A DNA stretch of 33,464 nucleotides from Parcubacteria bacterium C7867-006. GTDB taxonomy: Bacteria > Patescibacteriota > Minisyncoccia > Phycocordibacterales > DATDWN01. The notes under the pieces were generated by a model that was given only the letters and a program-made list of their open reading frames with translations, did not search any database and was not told the DNA's origin. This document shows positions 25,801 to 33,464 of the stretch, one piece after another; the stretch's first letter is position 1, and every line of letters begins with the position of its first letter. The translations under genes and the position numbers were made by a program. The DNA lies in contig LFCP01000006.1 in the NCBI GenBank assembly GCA_001189155.1, positions 1 through 33,464 of the forward strand, read 5' to 3'.

Positions 25801-28800
25801 CCTTCATCTTGTACCAAGTTATAACCACCTCCAGCCGCACATGATGCAGAATATACTAATCCAGATGTGTTTACATTTAGACAACCTGCTGTTGATGTCG
25901 CTAGTGATATTGCTCCTGTTGTTCCGTTGATTGTAAGTGCTGATGTTGATGTTGTTGCTGTTCCTGCTACTGTTGTTGTTCCTAGGTAGAAGTTACCTCC
26001 TGCGTTTCGGAATGCCCACTGTGCGAGTCCTGCTCCAGCTGAGAGTGAGAGTTGTGGTGCTGTTGAGGAGAACGGAGTTAATCTATAAACGGGAGTTGTT
26101 GTTCCAACACCAACAAAAGTATTTACTGTTGGAATACTTATGGCTTCATTTATTGAAGAATAAATAGAAATTCTCTGTCCTGGATTATCTGCGTTATCAA
26201 TATATCTAATTCCCCCTGCGCCTGGAGCGCCATCTCGCCCAAACTCAAGTGATGCTGTTTTTGTTTGCGCTGTATTTACGAACAACTGAGTATCATTACC
26301 AGAGTTTGAAACTGTAAGTTTAGAAGTACTATATGGATTTTCTGTACCAATTCCAACAGCTCCTCCATTTAAAATAGTAAACAATGTTGCAGCTCCTGAT
26401 CCTGTTGTTGTTGCTGTTCCTGCAACTGTAGTAGTTTGAGCATATAGGTTTCCTCCTGCGTTTCGGAATGTCCACTGTGCTATTCCTGCTCCGTCTGAAA
26501 GTGAGAGTTGTGGACCAGTAGATGATGCAATTGTTACACCGTAGTATGCAGTTGTAGTTCCGATTGCAAGAGAGCCTCCATGAGTAAATCTGGCTCTTTC
26601 AGTTCCGTTACTAAGGAATGTTGCTATTGGGAAGTTTGGTCCTGTAGTTGGGAAATCAGTTCTATCTACAATTAGAAAACCTTGATTTCCACCTGCTCCT
26701 CCAGACAATGTAAGGTCGCCAGTACCCAGTGTCATACTAGCAGCTGCCAAACTTGTAGACTTAAATCCAATTGAACCTGTACCGAAAACAATCTGTCCTC
26801 CAACATTCTGATTATCTCCGATAGTAAAGCTTGTTGGTCCATCAATATCACCAGTTAAATCAATACTTCCAGCAACACTCAATTTCTGACTTGGAGAAGT
26901 TGAACCGATACCAACATTTCCATTTCCTGTAACTATCAACCGTGTAGCTGATGACGAACCAATCACAAACTCTGGAACTCCTGAACCGAGAGCGTTTGGA
27001 TTTACAGATAGTAGACCCCATGGAGTTGTTGTTGCACCAATGCCAACATTTCCTGAAGCCATTATTTTCAATCTTTGTGTTCCAGCATTTTTAACACTAA
27101 AAATAGCATTAGTTGTATAATCATCAATACTATCAAACTCAAAAGCATCAACACCGCCAGGACTACCAAATGTCAACTTTTCACTTGTGCCTCTTTGTAT
27201 CTGCATATCACTCATAACCAGGCCGTTTGAACTTTCACTTGTGTTAAATCCACCCGTAGCTCTAAATTGACCGACAGTAAATATTTCACTAAAGCCTCCG
27301 TTTGTATATCTCATACCTCTTGTACTTGAATCTTGTGAGAAAGTGCCTCCTTCAAAAGCTAGTGTATTACTGAAAGTAGCAGCCCCTGTTGTTCCATTAA
27401 TACTTAACTGAGCATTTGTTGATGTTGCTGTTCCTGCAACAGATGTCGTTGATAGATAGAAATTTCCTCCTGCGTTTCGGAATGTGAACTGTGCAAGTCC
27501 TGCTCCTGCTGAGATTGCTAGTTGAGGACCGTTTCCTGTTTGAATACTTAATTGTGTGTTACTTATTCCTTGAGTTGACGTACCGATATAAGTAACCCCT
27601 CCATTATAATTTGCATAAATAGTCCCACCATTTGCAATCTTAAATATATCTGAACCACCTATACCAAACAACATATCTGTACCAGACATCCAAATTCGAT
27701 TATTTGACCCACCAAATTGCAACATTTTTGAAGAACCAGCAATATTTATATTTCCATTAAATGTGTTATCTGCAGTAGTTGTTGCAATCAAATTCCCCAC
27801 TGTTAACTGTGTGCCTGTAGCTATTAGGTTACCAGACGAGTTAGTTGTAATGATTGAGTTTGGAGAGAATGTTGTAGCTGAGAATACTTGTGAAGCTAGT
27901 GTTGAAGTTGAGATTGTTGACACTAGACCGTTTGATCCGATGAATGCGTATCCTTGTGCTACATCAGATAGTTTTGTTCCGTTTAGTGTTGTAGATGATA
28001 GTGAGAAGAGTCCAGCTGTGAATCCGATTGCTGTGTTAGTTGAGTTGTATCCAGCTACTGATGTGAATGGGAATGTTCCTGATAGGTTTAAGCAAGTTCC
28101 GTTGATTGCGAAACATCCTGCTGTGATGTTGAATCCAACGTTAGATGTTGATGTGGCTTGGCCACTGATGTTCAATCCTCTTACTGTAGTTGTTCCGAAT
28201 CCACCTAGTGCTATTTCAAGCATTGATATAGATGTCGTTGCTGTTCCTGCTACTGTTGTTGATGAAATGTAGAAGTTTGTTCCATCGTTTCTGAATGCTG
28301 TCTGTGCTAGTCCTGCTCCTGCTGAGAGTGAGATTTGAGGTGCTGTTGAGGAAGCGATTGTTAGATTGAACTTTGGAGTAGTTGTTCCGATACCAAGATT
28401 CCCACTACCTGTAAGCCTCATTCTTTCTGCTAATGTACCAGCGTAACGAGAACTGAATAATAGGTCAGCAGTTTCTGCACTTGTTGTGGTTGAAACCTGA
28501 AGAGCTTGGATGTTTGCACCAGTATATGCACTGAATCCTACGTTAGTGAAATTGAATTTAAATGTACCAGTATCACCATCAGTTCTGTTTGAGTTATACA
28601 AAGTGAAACCGTCATAGTTTGCAGAAGAACCAGATTGAGAAACTACCCCACCAGTATTAACAAGCAATCCTGAATTTATGTAAGCACCTGCACCATTACC
28701 ACCATTTACATGAAGGCTATAAGCTGTGCCAGATACTATGTTAGTGTTTGAGCCAATCGCAACTGCCCCATCATTTGTCAAATCTTGATCGTACAAAACT

Positions 28801-31800
28801 GTAAACAAAGGTGAATATGTTGATGAAGCAATAGCAAACAAAGTTGAATTATCAGCTAGTGCAGAAGTTGCTTGTAGAGAAATAGGAGCCACAGGTGTAG
28901 TTGTTCCAACACCAATGTAACCAGCATTTGTAATTGTTGTTGTTGCTGTTCCTCCAAAATATGCAGTATACGCTGAGAATATAGACGATGAAGCGTTTAA
29001 GAATCTGTTTACTCCTGTAAATGAGTTAGTATCAGACAATAGTGTAGATGATGCAAATGTCCATGTAGATGTTGAGTAGCTGTATACTAAACCGCTAGCA
29101 TTTACCCCAAGAGCTCCGTTTGATAGTGCTGGTAGTCTAAATGCTCCACTGATTGTTGATGAAGCGGTTGAGAAGAATCCGTTTAGTAGACCTAGTGTTG
29201 TAGAGGTAGAAGCTCCATATGATGTAAATGTGAATATTTGTGAAGCTAGTGTTGATGTTGAAACTGAAGATACTAGACCGTTTGATCCGATGAATGCGTA
29301 TCCTTGTGCTACATCAGATAGTTTTGTTCCGTTTAGTGTTGTAGATGATAGTGAGAAGAGTCCTGCTGTGAATCCGATGACTGTGTTAGTTGAGTTGTAT
29401 CCAGCTACTGATGTGAATGGGAATGTTCCTGATAGGTTTAAGCAAGTTCCGTTGATTGCAAAACATCCTGTAGTGATGTTAAAGCCAACGTTAGATGTTG
29501 ATGTGGCTTGACCACTAATGTTCAATCCTCGTACTGTTGTTGTTCCGAATCCTGAACCTGAGATAGTTAGAGCTGCAGTAGATGTTGTTGCTGTTCCTGC
29601 TACTGTTGTTGTTGAGATAAATAGATCACCTGCAAATGTTGCAAGATAATTTGGAGTTGATGTTGCTAAACCAAGAAGACCACTCTGATCCAATCTCATA
29701 GTTTCAACAGCAGTAATAGAGTTGTTTGGAGTTGTTAAGAAAGTAAGAGCTGTTCCTCCTGCTGAATCAGTAAATGCTTGAGTTGCAACTCCTCTAATAA
29801 CACCCGTCGCACCAAGGAATCCTGTGGTGCCATAACCCATAAAAGATATTTGTCCGATGTTGTTGTCTATTGCCAATGCTGAAGGGTTTGCGGCTCCTGT
29901 ATTTGATCGTCTAAATGTTAGGTTTGTATTGTTATTGAAAGATTCAATAGTAACTCGTGTTGGAGAACTGTCCGCTCCTGAGAATGTGGCAATGGTTGCC
30001 AAAGATGCAGCAGGAAGAGACGCTGTGTTGTTTGTAACAGTTAATTTTACATTTGATGTTGACGCTGTACCAATAGCAACTTGTCCTGCCCCATCCACTA
30101 CAAAGTGTGTAGCTGATGTGGAACCAATAACGAATTCTGGCACACCACTACCTAGTGCATTTGGATTTACTGAAAGTAATGCCCAAGGTGTAGTTGTTCC
30201 AATTCCAAACCTTCCTGCTGTAGTAAATCTTGCAACTTCTGTGGCATTTGTCTGCAACAATAGAGGATTATTTGTTGCTGTACCAATAGTCGCAAATCCC
30301 CCAGACCCATCATTTGCATACATGTATAACTGTGTAGTGTTTGACTGAACATTCAAGATTTGTTGACCTGTAGCACCATATACATTGAGTTTTGTCGTTG
30401 GAGCCGCAGTTCCTACTCCAACAAACCCAGTTGTCCTATCTACATACAGTGCAGGTGTGGATGTACCGACAGTGAATAATCCGTTACCCCAAGGCGTAGT
30501 TGTTCCTACTCCTACTGCTCCAGAAAATGTAGACGTCGCAGTAGTTGTTGCAATCAAATTCCCCACTGTTAGCTGTGTACCAGTAGCTATTAGGTTACCT
30601 GATGAGTTAGTTGTAATGATTGAGTTTGGTGAGAATGTTGTAGCTGAGAACACTTGTGAAGCTAGTGTTGATGTAGATACTGTAGATACTAGACCGTTTG
30701 ATCCGATGAATGCGTATCCTTGTGCTACATCAGATAGTTTTGTTCCGTTTAGTGTTGTAGATGATAGTGAGAATAATCCAGCTGTAAATCCGATGACTGT
30801 GTTAGTTGAGTTGTAGCCAGCTAATGATGTGAATGGGAATGCTGAAGATGATGCTGAGATACATGTTCCATTCACTGCAAAACATCCTGTAGTGATGTTG
30901 AATCCAACGTTAGATGTTGATGTAGCAGAGCCTGAGATGTTTAGACCAGATAGAGTTGTTGTTCCGAATCCTGAGTTAGATACTCGTAACCATGGAGCTG
31001 TTGTTGATCCAACCCATAGTGAGAATTCATCTCCTGCTACTGAGTTCACTGCTAGTCTAGCTGATGGTGATGATGTACCTACTCCTAGTAGACCACCAGA
31101 AGTGATTCTAGCTTTCTCTGTATTTGTTAGACTTCCATCATCCGAGATTGTTCCGAATGCTAGATAACCAGCACCGTTTCCTGATGTACTGTTTTCTTTT
31201 CTACCAGCAACTGTTGCAAAGTTTACTCTGTTACTTCCATCAAACATTCCACTTAGGGTTATCTGTCCTCCCTTATTTATTGCAAATGCGTCATCTGAAC
31301 CAACATTTAAATTACCCCAACTATCTGTCACTCCATTTGCTGAAGTTATATCAAGAGCTGTTACTGGATTTGATATTCCTATTCCAACGTTTCCTGTTGA
31401 AAAATCAACAACTAGATTTGACGCCCCAACCATCAATCCTCCTCTAAATGTAGATGTTGCTGTTGTTGATGTCGCAAGCAAGTTTCCAACTGTTAACTGT
31501 GTGCCTGTAGCTATTAGAGCAGAACCATCAAAGTTAGATGTGATGATTGAGTTTGGAGAGAATGATGTTGCTCCAGTTCCTCCGTATAGAACTCCGATAG
31601 ATGTTGTTGCTGAGACCACTCCAGCATTTGCTTGTAGAGGACCGTTTAATGAACCAATTGTTGTACCACCTTGTAGAGAAACACTTCCATCAAACTGTGA
31701 TGAACCAGTTCCGACACTTATTGATCTCCATCTTGCAGTTGGAGTGCCCAAAGTAAAGTTTGAGTTGTTATCTGAATATGGATTTAGAGATGCTTGCCAA

Positions 31801-33464
31801 CCAAGCTGGAAGTTTCCAACTAGCTGAACATACGCGTCAGAGAACCCTGCTCTACTAAACTGAATTGCCCAAGGGTTAGATGATGCACCCTGATCTACAA
31901 CCAACACAGATGAATCTGTTGATTGAGCCAGAACATGCAGTCTTCCTGTAGGAGCTGCTGTACCCACCCCAACAAATCCTGTATTTATATCAGCAACCAA
32001 ATTTGAACCGCCAACTGATAGTCCGCCCATCAATGTTGATGTTGCTGTTGTAGATGTTGCAAGTAAGTTACCTACTGTAAGCTGTGTACCAGTAGCTATT
32101 AGAGCAGAACCATCAAAGTTAGATGTGATGATTGAGTTTGGAGCAAATGATGTTGAACCTGTTCCTCCATTTGCAATTGTATTAACAAATGAAGTTAGAC
32201 AATTACCACCAACTGCGAAACATCCGTTAGTGATGTTGAATCCAACGTTAGATGTAGATGTAGCTTGACCAGAAATATTCAAACCTCTTACTGTTGTTGT
32301 ACCGAATCCTGAACCTGAGATAGTTAGAGCTGATGTAGATGTTGTTGCTGTTCCTGCTACTGTTGTTGTTGAGATAAATAGATCACCTCCTGCATTTCTG
32401 AATGTGAACTGTGCGACACCTGCTCCAGCTGAGAGTGAGAGTTGAGGAATAGTTGAAGAAGAAAGAGTTGTTAAATAATTACCGCTTGTTGTAGTTCCTA
32501 CCAAGAAATATCCTGTTCCAGTAAATCTACCTTTCGATGAGCTACTTCCGTTTATTCTTGTAAAGAATGATAAATCTCCAGATCCTGTTGTTGCAGAATG
32601 ATCCAGATATACAGCATCTAGACCTGCTATAGTAGACCCGTTTGCGTTTTGGAAATACAAGCTACTCCTATTACCAGCGGTTGAGTTTGAATTTCTTATT
32701 GCAATTGTTGGAGCATTTGGATTTCCTGCACCAATCGTTGAGTTATTGTCATTTGCTTCAACATATAGTTTTGTGGTTGGTGTTGTTGTTCCAATACCAA
32801 CATTTGAATTACCTGAAGTTCCAGCAGTGACAACAAATATTGTTGCAGTCGATGAACCAACAACAAATGCTGGAACTCCTGAACCTATTCCATTTGGATT
32901 TACTGACAACTGTGCCCAAGGTGTAGTTGTTCCAACACCTAGGAATCCTGCATTTGTAAATGTAGATGTTGCTGTTCCACCAAAGTATGCTGTGTATGCT
33001 GAGAATAGAGATGATGAAGCATTTGCAAATGTCTGTAGTGCTGTCCATGAGTTAGCGTTACTTAGGTTAAGTGAGATTGTAGAAGCAGAACCACCCAGTA
33101 GAGCTCCTAGTGTACCTGATACTGAAAGTGATGAGTTAGTTGTTACCGATGATGTAGCTACTGTGTTTAGTGTTCCATTTGATCCTGTTGTGTATGTTAC
33201 TCCATTAGATGTTAGGTTTGAAAGGTTTGTAATGTTCTGTGTAGTGTTAACGTTGAATGCATTACCTGAGTATGTAAGTCCTGTACCTGCTGTTGTTGTA
33301 GCACCACTTGATACTACTCCTCCAAATACTGCTAGACCACCATTAGATAGTGCTGGTAAGTTTAATGCTCCAGAGAATGTTGATGATGCTGTTGAGAATA
33401 GTCCAGCTGTGAATCCGATGACTGTGTTAGTTGAGTTGTATCCAGCTACTGATGTGAATGGGAA
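19869..33464 (-). CDS. giant fibre-like surface protein with S74-type C-terminal region (N-terminus beyond the window)
   Basis: The frame is open from the window edge to the stop at 19869, at least 4,531 residues. A TTG at 32909 is not a real start, because the 185 codons before it are open and carry the same repeats (GVGTTTPWAQLSVNP). About 30 copies of G(I/V)GTTTP-xxx-L, the motif of S74 tail-fibre-like proteins, are spread along the chain. A YadA-head-like block (QNTAFGSLSAL, then QNTAIGMSALQY) lies at about 24440-25010. Near the C-terminus come a module with VALNGRIPTKV / GDYITLSSTPGVGMK (21270-21600), an S74-chaperone-like domain (KKLNPVEFSY, then GHLGFIADEVD, about 20470-20760) and a DUF5011-like Ig domain. 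Composition is Thr/Ser/Gly/Asn-rich. It is probably a trimeric beta-structured fibre or adhesin. Confidence 0.88.
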   Translation of the reverse strand, partial: FPFTSVAGYNSTNTVIGFTAGLFSTASSTFSGALNLPALSNGGLAVFGGVVSSGATTTAGTGLTYSGNAFNVNTTQNITNLSNLTSNGVTYTTGSNGTLNTVATSSVTTNSSLSVSGTLGALLGGSASTISLNLSNANSWTALQTFANASSSLFSAYTAYFGGTATSTFTNAGFLGVGTTTPWAQLSVNPNGIGSGVPAFVVGSSTATIFVVTAGTSGNSNVGIGTTTPTTKLYVEANDNNSTIGAGNPNAPTIAIRNSNSTAGNRSSLYFQNANGSTIAGLDAVYLDHSATTGSGDLSFFTRINGSSSSKGRFTGTGYFLVGTTTSGNYLTTLSSSTIPQLSLSAGAGVAQFTFRNAGGDLFISTTTVAGTATTSTSALTISGSGFGTTTVRGLNISGQATSTSNVGFNITNGCFAVGGNCLTSFVNTIANGGTGSTSFAPNSIITSNFDGSALIATGTQLTVGNLLATSTTATSTLMGGLSVGGSNLVADINTGFVGVGTAAPTGRLHVLAQSTDSSVLVVDQGASSNPWAIQFSRAGFSDAYVQLVGNFQLGWQASLNPYSDNNSNFTLGTPTARWRSISVGTGSSQFDGSVSLQGGTTIGSLNGPLQANAGVVSATTSIGVLYGGTGATSFSPNSIITSNFDGSALIATGTQLTVGNLLATSTTATSTFRGGLMVGASNLVVDFSTGNVGIGISNPVTALDITSANGVTDSWGNLNVGSDDAFAINKGGQITLSGMFDGSNRVNFATVAGRKENSTSGNGAGYLAFGTISDDGSLTNTEKARITSGGLLGVGTSSPSARLAVNSVAGDEFSLWVGSTTAPWLRVSNSGFGTTTLSGLNISGSATSTSNVGFNITTGCFAVNGTCISASSSAFPFTSLAGYNSTNTVIGFTAGLFSLSSTTLNGTKLSDVAQGYAFIGSNGLVSTVSTSTLASQVFSATTFSPNSIITTNSSGNLIATGTQLTVGNLIATTTATSTFSGAVGVGTTTPWGNGLFTVGTSTPALYVDRTTGFVGVGTAAPTTKLNVYGATGQQILNVQSNTTQLYMYANDGSGGFATIGTATNNPLLLQTNATEVARFTTAGRFGIGTTTPWALLSVNPNALGSGVPEFVIGSTSATHFVVDGAGQVAIGTASTSNVKLTVTNNTASLPAASLATIATFSGADSSPTRVTIESFNNNTNLTFRRSNTGAANPSALAIDNNIGQISFMGYGTTGFLGATGVIRGVATQAFTDSAGGTALTFLTTPNNSITAVETMRLDQSGLLGLATSTPNYLATFAGDLFISTTTVAGTATTSTAALTISGSGFGTTTVRGLNISGQATSTSNVGFNITTGCFAINGTCLNLSGTFPFTSVAGYNSTNTVIGFTAGLFSLSSTTLNGTKLSDVAQGYAFIGSNGLVSSVSTSTLASQIFTFTSYGASTSTTLGLLNGFFSTASSTISGAFRLPALSNGALGVNASGLVYSYSTSTWTFASSTLLSDTNSFTGVNRFLNASSSIFSAYTAYFGGTATTTITNAGYIGVGTTTPVAPISLQATSALADNSTLFAIASSTYSPLFTVLYDQDLTNDGAVAIGSNTNIVSGTAYSLHVNGGNGAGAYINSGLLVNTGGVVSQSGSSANYDGFTLYNSNRTDGDTGTFKFNFTNVGFSAYTGANIQALQVSTTTSAETADLLFSSRYAGTLAERMRLTGSGNLGIGTTTPKFNLTIASSTAPQISLSAGAGLAQTAFRNDGTNFYISSTTVAGTATTSISMLEIALGGFGTTTVRGLNISGQATSTSNVGFNITAGCFAINGTCLNLSGTFPFTSVAGYNSTNTAIGFTAGLFSLSSTTLNGTKLSDVAQGYAFIGSNGLVSTISTSTLASQVFSATTFSPNSIITTNSSGNLIATGTQLTVGNLIATTTADNTFNGNINIAGSSKMLQFGGSNNRIWMSGTDMLFGIGGSDIFKIANGGTIYANYNGGVTYIGTSTQGISNTQLSIQTGNGPQLAISAGAGLAQFTFRNAGGNFYLSTTSVAGTATSTNAQLSINGTTGAATFSNTLAFEGGTFSQDSSTRGMRYTNGGFSEIFTVGQFRATGGFNTSESSNGLVMSDMQIQRGTSEKLTFGSPGGVDAFEFDSIDDYTTNAIFSVKNAGTQRLKIMASGNVGIGATTTPWGLLSVNPNALGSGVPEFVIGSSSATRLIVTGNGNVGIGSTSPSQKLSVAGSIDLTGDIDGPTSFTIGDNQNVGGQIVFGTGSIGFKSTSLAAASMTLGTGDLTLSGGAGGNQGFLIVDRTDFPTTGPNFPIATFLSNGTERARFTHGGSLAIGTTTAYYGVTIASSTGPQLSLSDGAGIAQWTFRNAGGNLYAQTTTVAGTATTTGSGAATLFTILNGGAVGIGTENPYSTSKLTVSNSGNDTQLFVNTAQTKTASLEFGRDGAPGAGGIRYIDNADNPGQRISIYSSINEAISIPTVNTFVGVGTTTPVYRLTPFSSTAPQLSLSAGAGLAQWAFRNAGGNFYLGTTTVAGTATTSTSALTINGTTGAISLATSTAGCLNVNTSGLVYSASCAAGGGYNLVQDEGGSLTARTTLNFVGAGVTASDSGAVTTVTISGTSFTGAANSIVTTDAGGALMATGTQLTVGNLIATTTATSYFLGTLGVGTSTPSGGVMEVVGSGLGLMLTEIGTPAAFSGRYANGTIGAATAASSGNLLAGLGGSGYTNTGWSSANKGLIGIYAAENFSSTNQGTYINFSTTDIGGTTRSEKMRLTDDGKLGIGTTSPFAKLSIDTSAATATPLAIKTNGFVGAYAATSTGIFMYDKAGTETLRIVAGDPDVTGSNWNTWNLYVGAQAGNAQPSANDSGSGWANTGVGYQSLYSNTSGNQNTAFGSLSALYTTTGIQNTAIGMSALQYNTTGRSNATLGSYALNNSVTGSYNVAIGHNALYRNSSASSTVAVGAFAGSGTGTYSNASSTYVGYQAGYSAGNGSNANTLLGYQAGYGVTTGAFNTIIGFNVDAPSVTGSQQLNIGNVLYGTSLYNGSSVSSAPVASGKIGIGTTTPVYSLTVGNSAINYGLGFTVDSNTDTTWYFRTQVGELDIMDIAQPTNAIYRFGQGGILGLNRDAGAINFGAFDGDTQIARSAAGVLEINNKTTGQYRDLNLRSLNPTSGNVGVASTTPWGLLSINPNALGSGVPEFVVGSSSATHFVVTGGGNVGIGTSSPRASLDVSQNGSLTTPSIMIGNDSANGYASGLYYDDVSNVLKVAITGGDKWNIAYNAITTAGGVAGPGMQNVTVSATTPGFTPYYGDNDTGMGWASDNILSLIAGGINSLNINNGYTGVGTTTATYLLTSASSTAPQLSLSAGAGLAQWAFRNAGGNLYLSTTTVAGTATTSTSALTINGTTGAISLATSTTGCINVSSSGLLYSGSCGSGSSQWTTGAGSAIYYNTANVGIGSTTPYAKLSVEEAATMNVPSFIIKDTTGGNELQFFTNSNGSSIQEMKTTAGTLIISQGNGQAIRLDQNDSIIFQPANGLTKALLKANGNFGLGSTTPWAQLSVNPDALGSGVPEFVVGSSSATRLIVTGNGNVGIGTSTPAGVLSVQGSSSNTNPLIYLKSENSSAAPKIQFENAGGSLWHMGANGALDKFSFAKTGVVDAIVLDNTGSAMQISFNPGTGGKTNFVNPVGFGTTTPFYDLTIASTTGSQFALSAGAGLAQWAFRNAGGNLYLSTTTVAGTATTSTAALTISGTTGQILVPSGTATAPSYSFTANTNTGIFSPGSSLISIATNGTERLRVNGSGDIGIDAMSRIYFDGVGMAGDTLIHEVSSNVLQIISGGIATLNAVSGKVGIGTTTPAWALTVAGSTAPQLALQDGVAGNLSYAFRSVGNNLYLSTTSPTTYATSTNPVISIQSNAATTTIGFFMSTTTGLTAGAGTPMIKGNHVWFGNGLSSTTIMIPRGNICVDSDGYCIAATSTGGRVYSRGFITAASDVAEMYLTNDTVETGDIVAITTPTNFVKIATSTNTTAPLGIISTDPGLTLGGDLDEYDARKVPVALNGRIPTKVNTQNGPIKAGDYITLSSTPGVGMKAIKAGQVVGQALEDWNGPGQGKISVFVKNTYYSGSFKNFGLTVTGNVPTSTDLLTLFNSVSTTTSFDQSDITADRLSASQEIVTPKLTAQNIDTTILHADNITGTEIDSIKARLATLEAIASSTSNITEVSGNVGIGTTTPTTTLAVQGNVTLAGLSTTSVGSSAVCLSNSNELTVNSGSTNCGTQRRVDMQNIASSTSGLELVKKLNPVEFSYSNSSEGHLGFIADEVDLLEPRLVNHDAFGTSTSIRYDELTSVLAKSIQELDMKMTSIDARLTNLEAIVASSTPTASGITFSDVMQAFVDQFDTIGAKFVAGIAYFKNIVTESLTIGTSTKPAGITLYDEVTNEPYCLKMRNGAMVSIAGTCESISTSTPPTTATSTDITSPVISMMGNNPAVIMYGTNYVDLGATVTDTDENGNVNNNLGIYFNVDGVDMLNVMIDTTAPTTTPVATTTHTIIYSAVDGSGNWGYATRTVEVIPQ
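20470..20765 (-). other. S74-like intramolecular chaperone region of the giant fibre
   Basis: The segment reads RRVDMQNIASSTSGLELVKK, then LNPVEFSYSN, GHLGFIADEVD, RYDELTSVLAKSIQEL and a helical stretch. This is the pattern of Peptidase_S74 domains. The usual SDxRLK segment with the catalytic Ser and Lys is replaced by sequence around TQRRVDMQNI, so self-cleavage is probably lost. Confidence 0.65.
24440..25010 (-). repeat. YadA-head-like repeat block
   Basis: Consecutive motifs of about 14-20 residues follow the N-T-(A/V)-(I/F/V)-G-x-x-A-L pattern: NTGVGYQSLYSNTSG, NTAFGSLSALYTTTG, NTAIGMSALQYNTTG, NATLGSYALNNSVTG, NVAIGHNALYRNSS, YVGYQAGYSAG and NTLLGYQAGYGVTTG. This is the left-handed parallel beta-roll repeat of trimeric autotransporter heads. 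Confidence 0.8.
27774..28201 (-). repeat. long near-identical repeat, copy A
   Basis: Nucleotide-level repeat of about 400 bp inside the giant fibre gene. It encodes IATGTQLTVGNL, NSIITTNSSG, KLSDVAQGYAFIGSNGLV, the VAGYNSTNT head-like motif and GCFAINGTC. It is very similar over most of its length to 29229-29550 and 30540-30970. Confidence 0.85.
29229..29550 (-). repeat. long near-identical repeat, copy B
   Basis: It matches the part of copy A from STLASQ to GFGTTTVRGLNISG. Its 3' continuation (on the plus strand) into the block at about 29550-29635 is shared with 32280-32400 instead, showing mosaic reuse of modules. Confidence 0.85.
30540..30970 (-). repeat. long near-identical repeat, copy C
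   Basis: It matches copy A from 27774 onward except around 30837-30875, where SASSSAFPF replaces LSGTFPF; after that the match resumes. The local swap points to segmental gene conversion or duplication. Confidence 0.85.
33389..33464 (-). repeat. long repeat, copy D, cut by the window end
   Basis: The last 76 bp match the SVAGYNSTNTVIGFTAGLFS part of copies A-C almost base for base. The contig ends inside this copy, as expected when an assembler meets a repeat. Confidence 0.8.

Noticed and set aside
27774-33464. CRISPR array
   Set aside because: The repeats are long, in frame and coding, without short direct repeats separated by unique spacers, and no cas gene is present.

Overview
The window looks like one whole contig from a Patescibacteria/CPR-type bacterium, most likely of the Parcubacteria branch. 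This is inferred from gene content and style; there is no rRNA to place it. The core genes are AT-rich and mostly lack Shine-Dalgarno sequences. YebC is shortened, and half of the contig is given to very large Thr/Ser/Gly/Asn-rich surface proteins full of GIGTTTP-type repeats. The first 18 bases match the end of the Illumina TruSeq adapter, and the last bases lie inside a repeat copy. Both ends therefore look like assembly limits.

Layout. Positions 19-313 (-) hold a tsaE fragment cut off at the contig end. Positions 415-1146 (-) hold a GC-richer lipoprotein gene with its own consensus promoter, strong ribosome binding site and terminator hairpins. pilB/gspE (type IV pilus ATPase) follows at 1266-2942 (+). 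A 498-bp gene-free stretch (2943-3440) holds a large inverted repeat and a candidate structured RNA. A tight operon ruvB-yebC-ruvC (+) runs to 5474, followed by a small membrane-protein gene (5504-5668) and another inverted repeat. On the minus strand, a polytopic O-antigen-ligase-like TPR protein (9388-11829), murJ (7704-9383) and lepA (5864-7663) lie downstream of rnpB (12001-12346).

The right-hand 21 kb is one minus-strand operon of three genes with gaps of 4 and 9 nt. First comes an incomplete giant fibre protein (at least 4,531 residues) with YadA-head-like and S74-chaperone-like modules. Next is a membrane-anchored class-A beta-lactamase-fold serine hydrolase. Last is a secreted 2,158-residue protein with a Gly-rich domain, six propeller-like repeats and beta-strand repeats. 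The likely theme is a cell-surface appendage or adhesin system with an accompanying cell-wall or processing hydrolase; this is inference from gene order and fold.

Two translation styles stand out. The AT-rich core genes start without Shine-Dalgarno sequences, and tsaE and ruvB have a -10 box exactly 7 nt before the ATG, suggesting leaderless mRNAs. The two GC-richer accessory genes instead have strong Shine-Dalgarno sequences.
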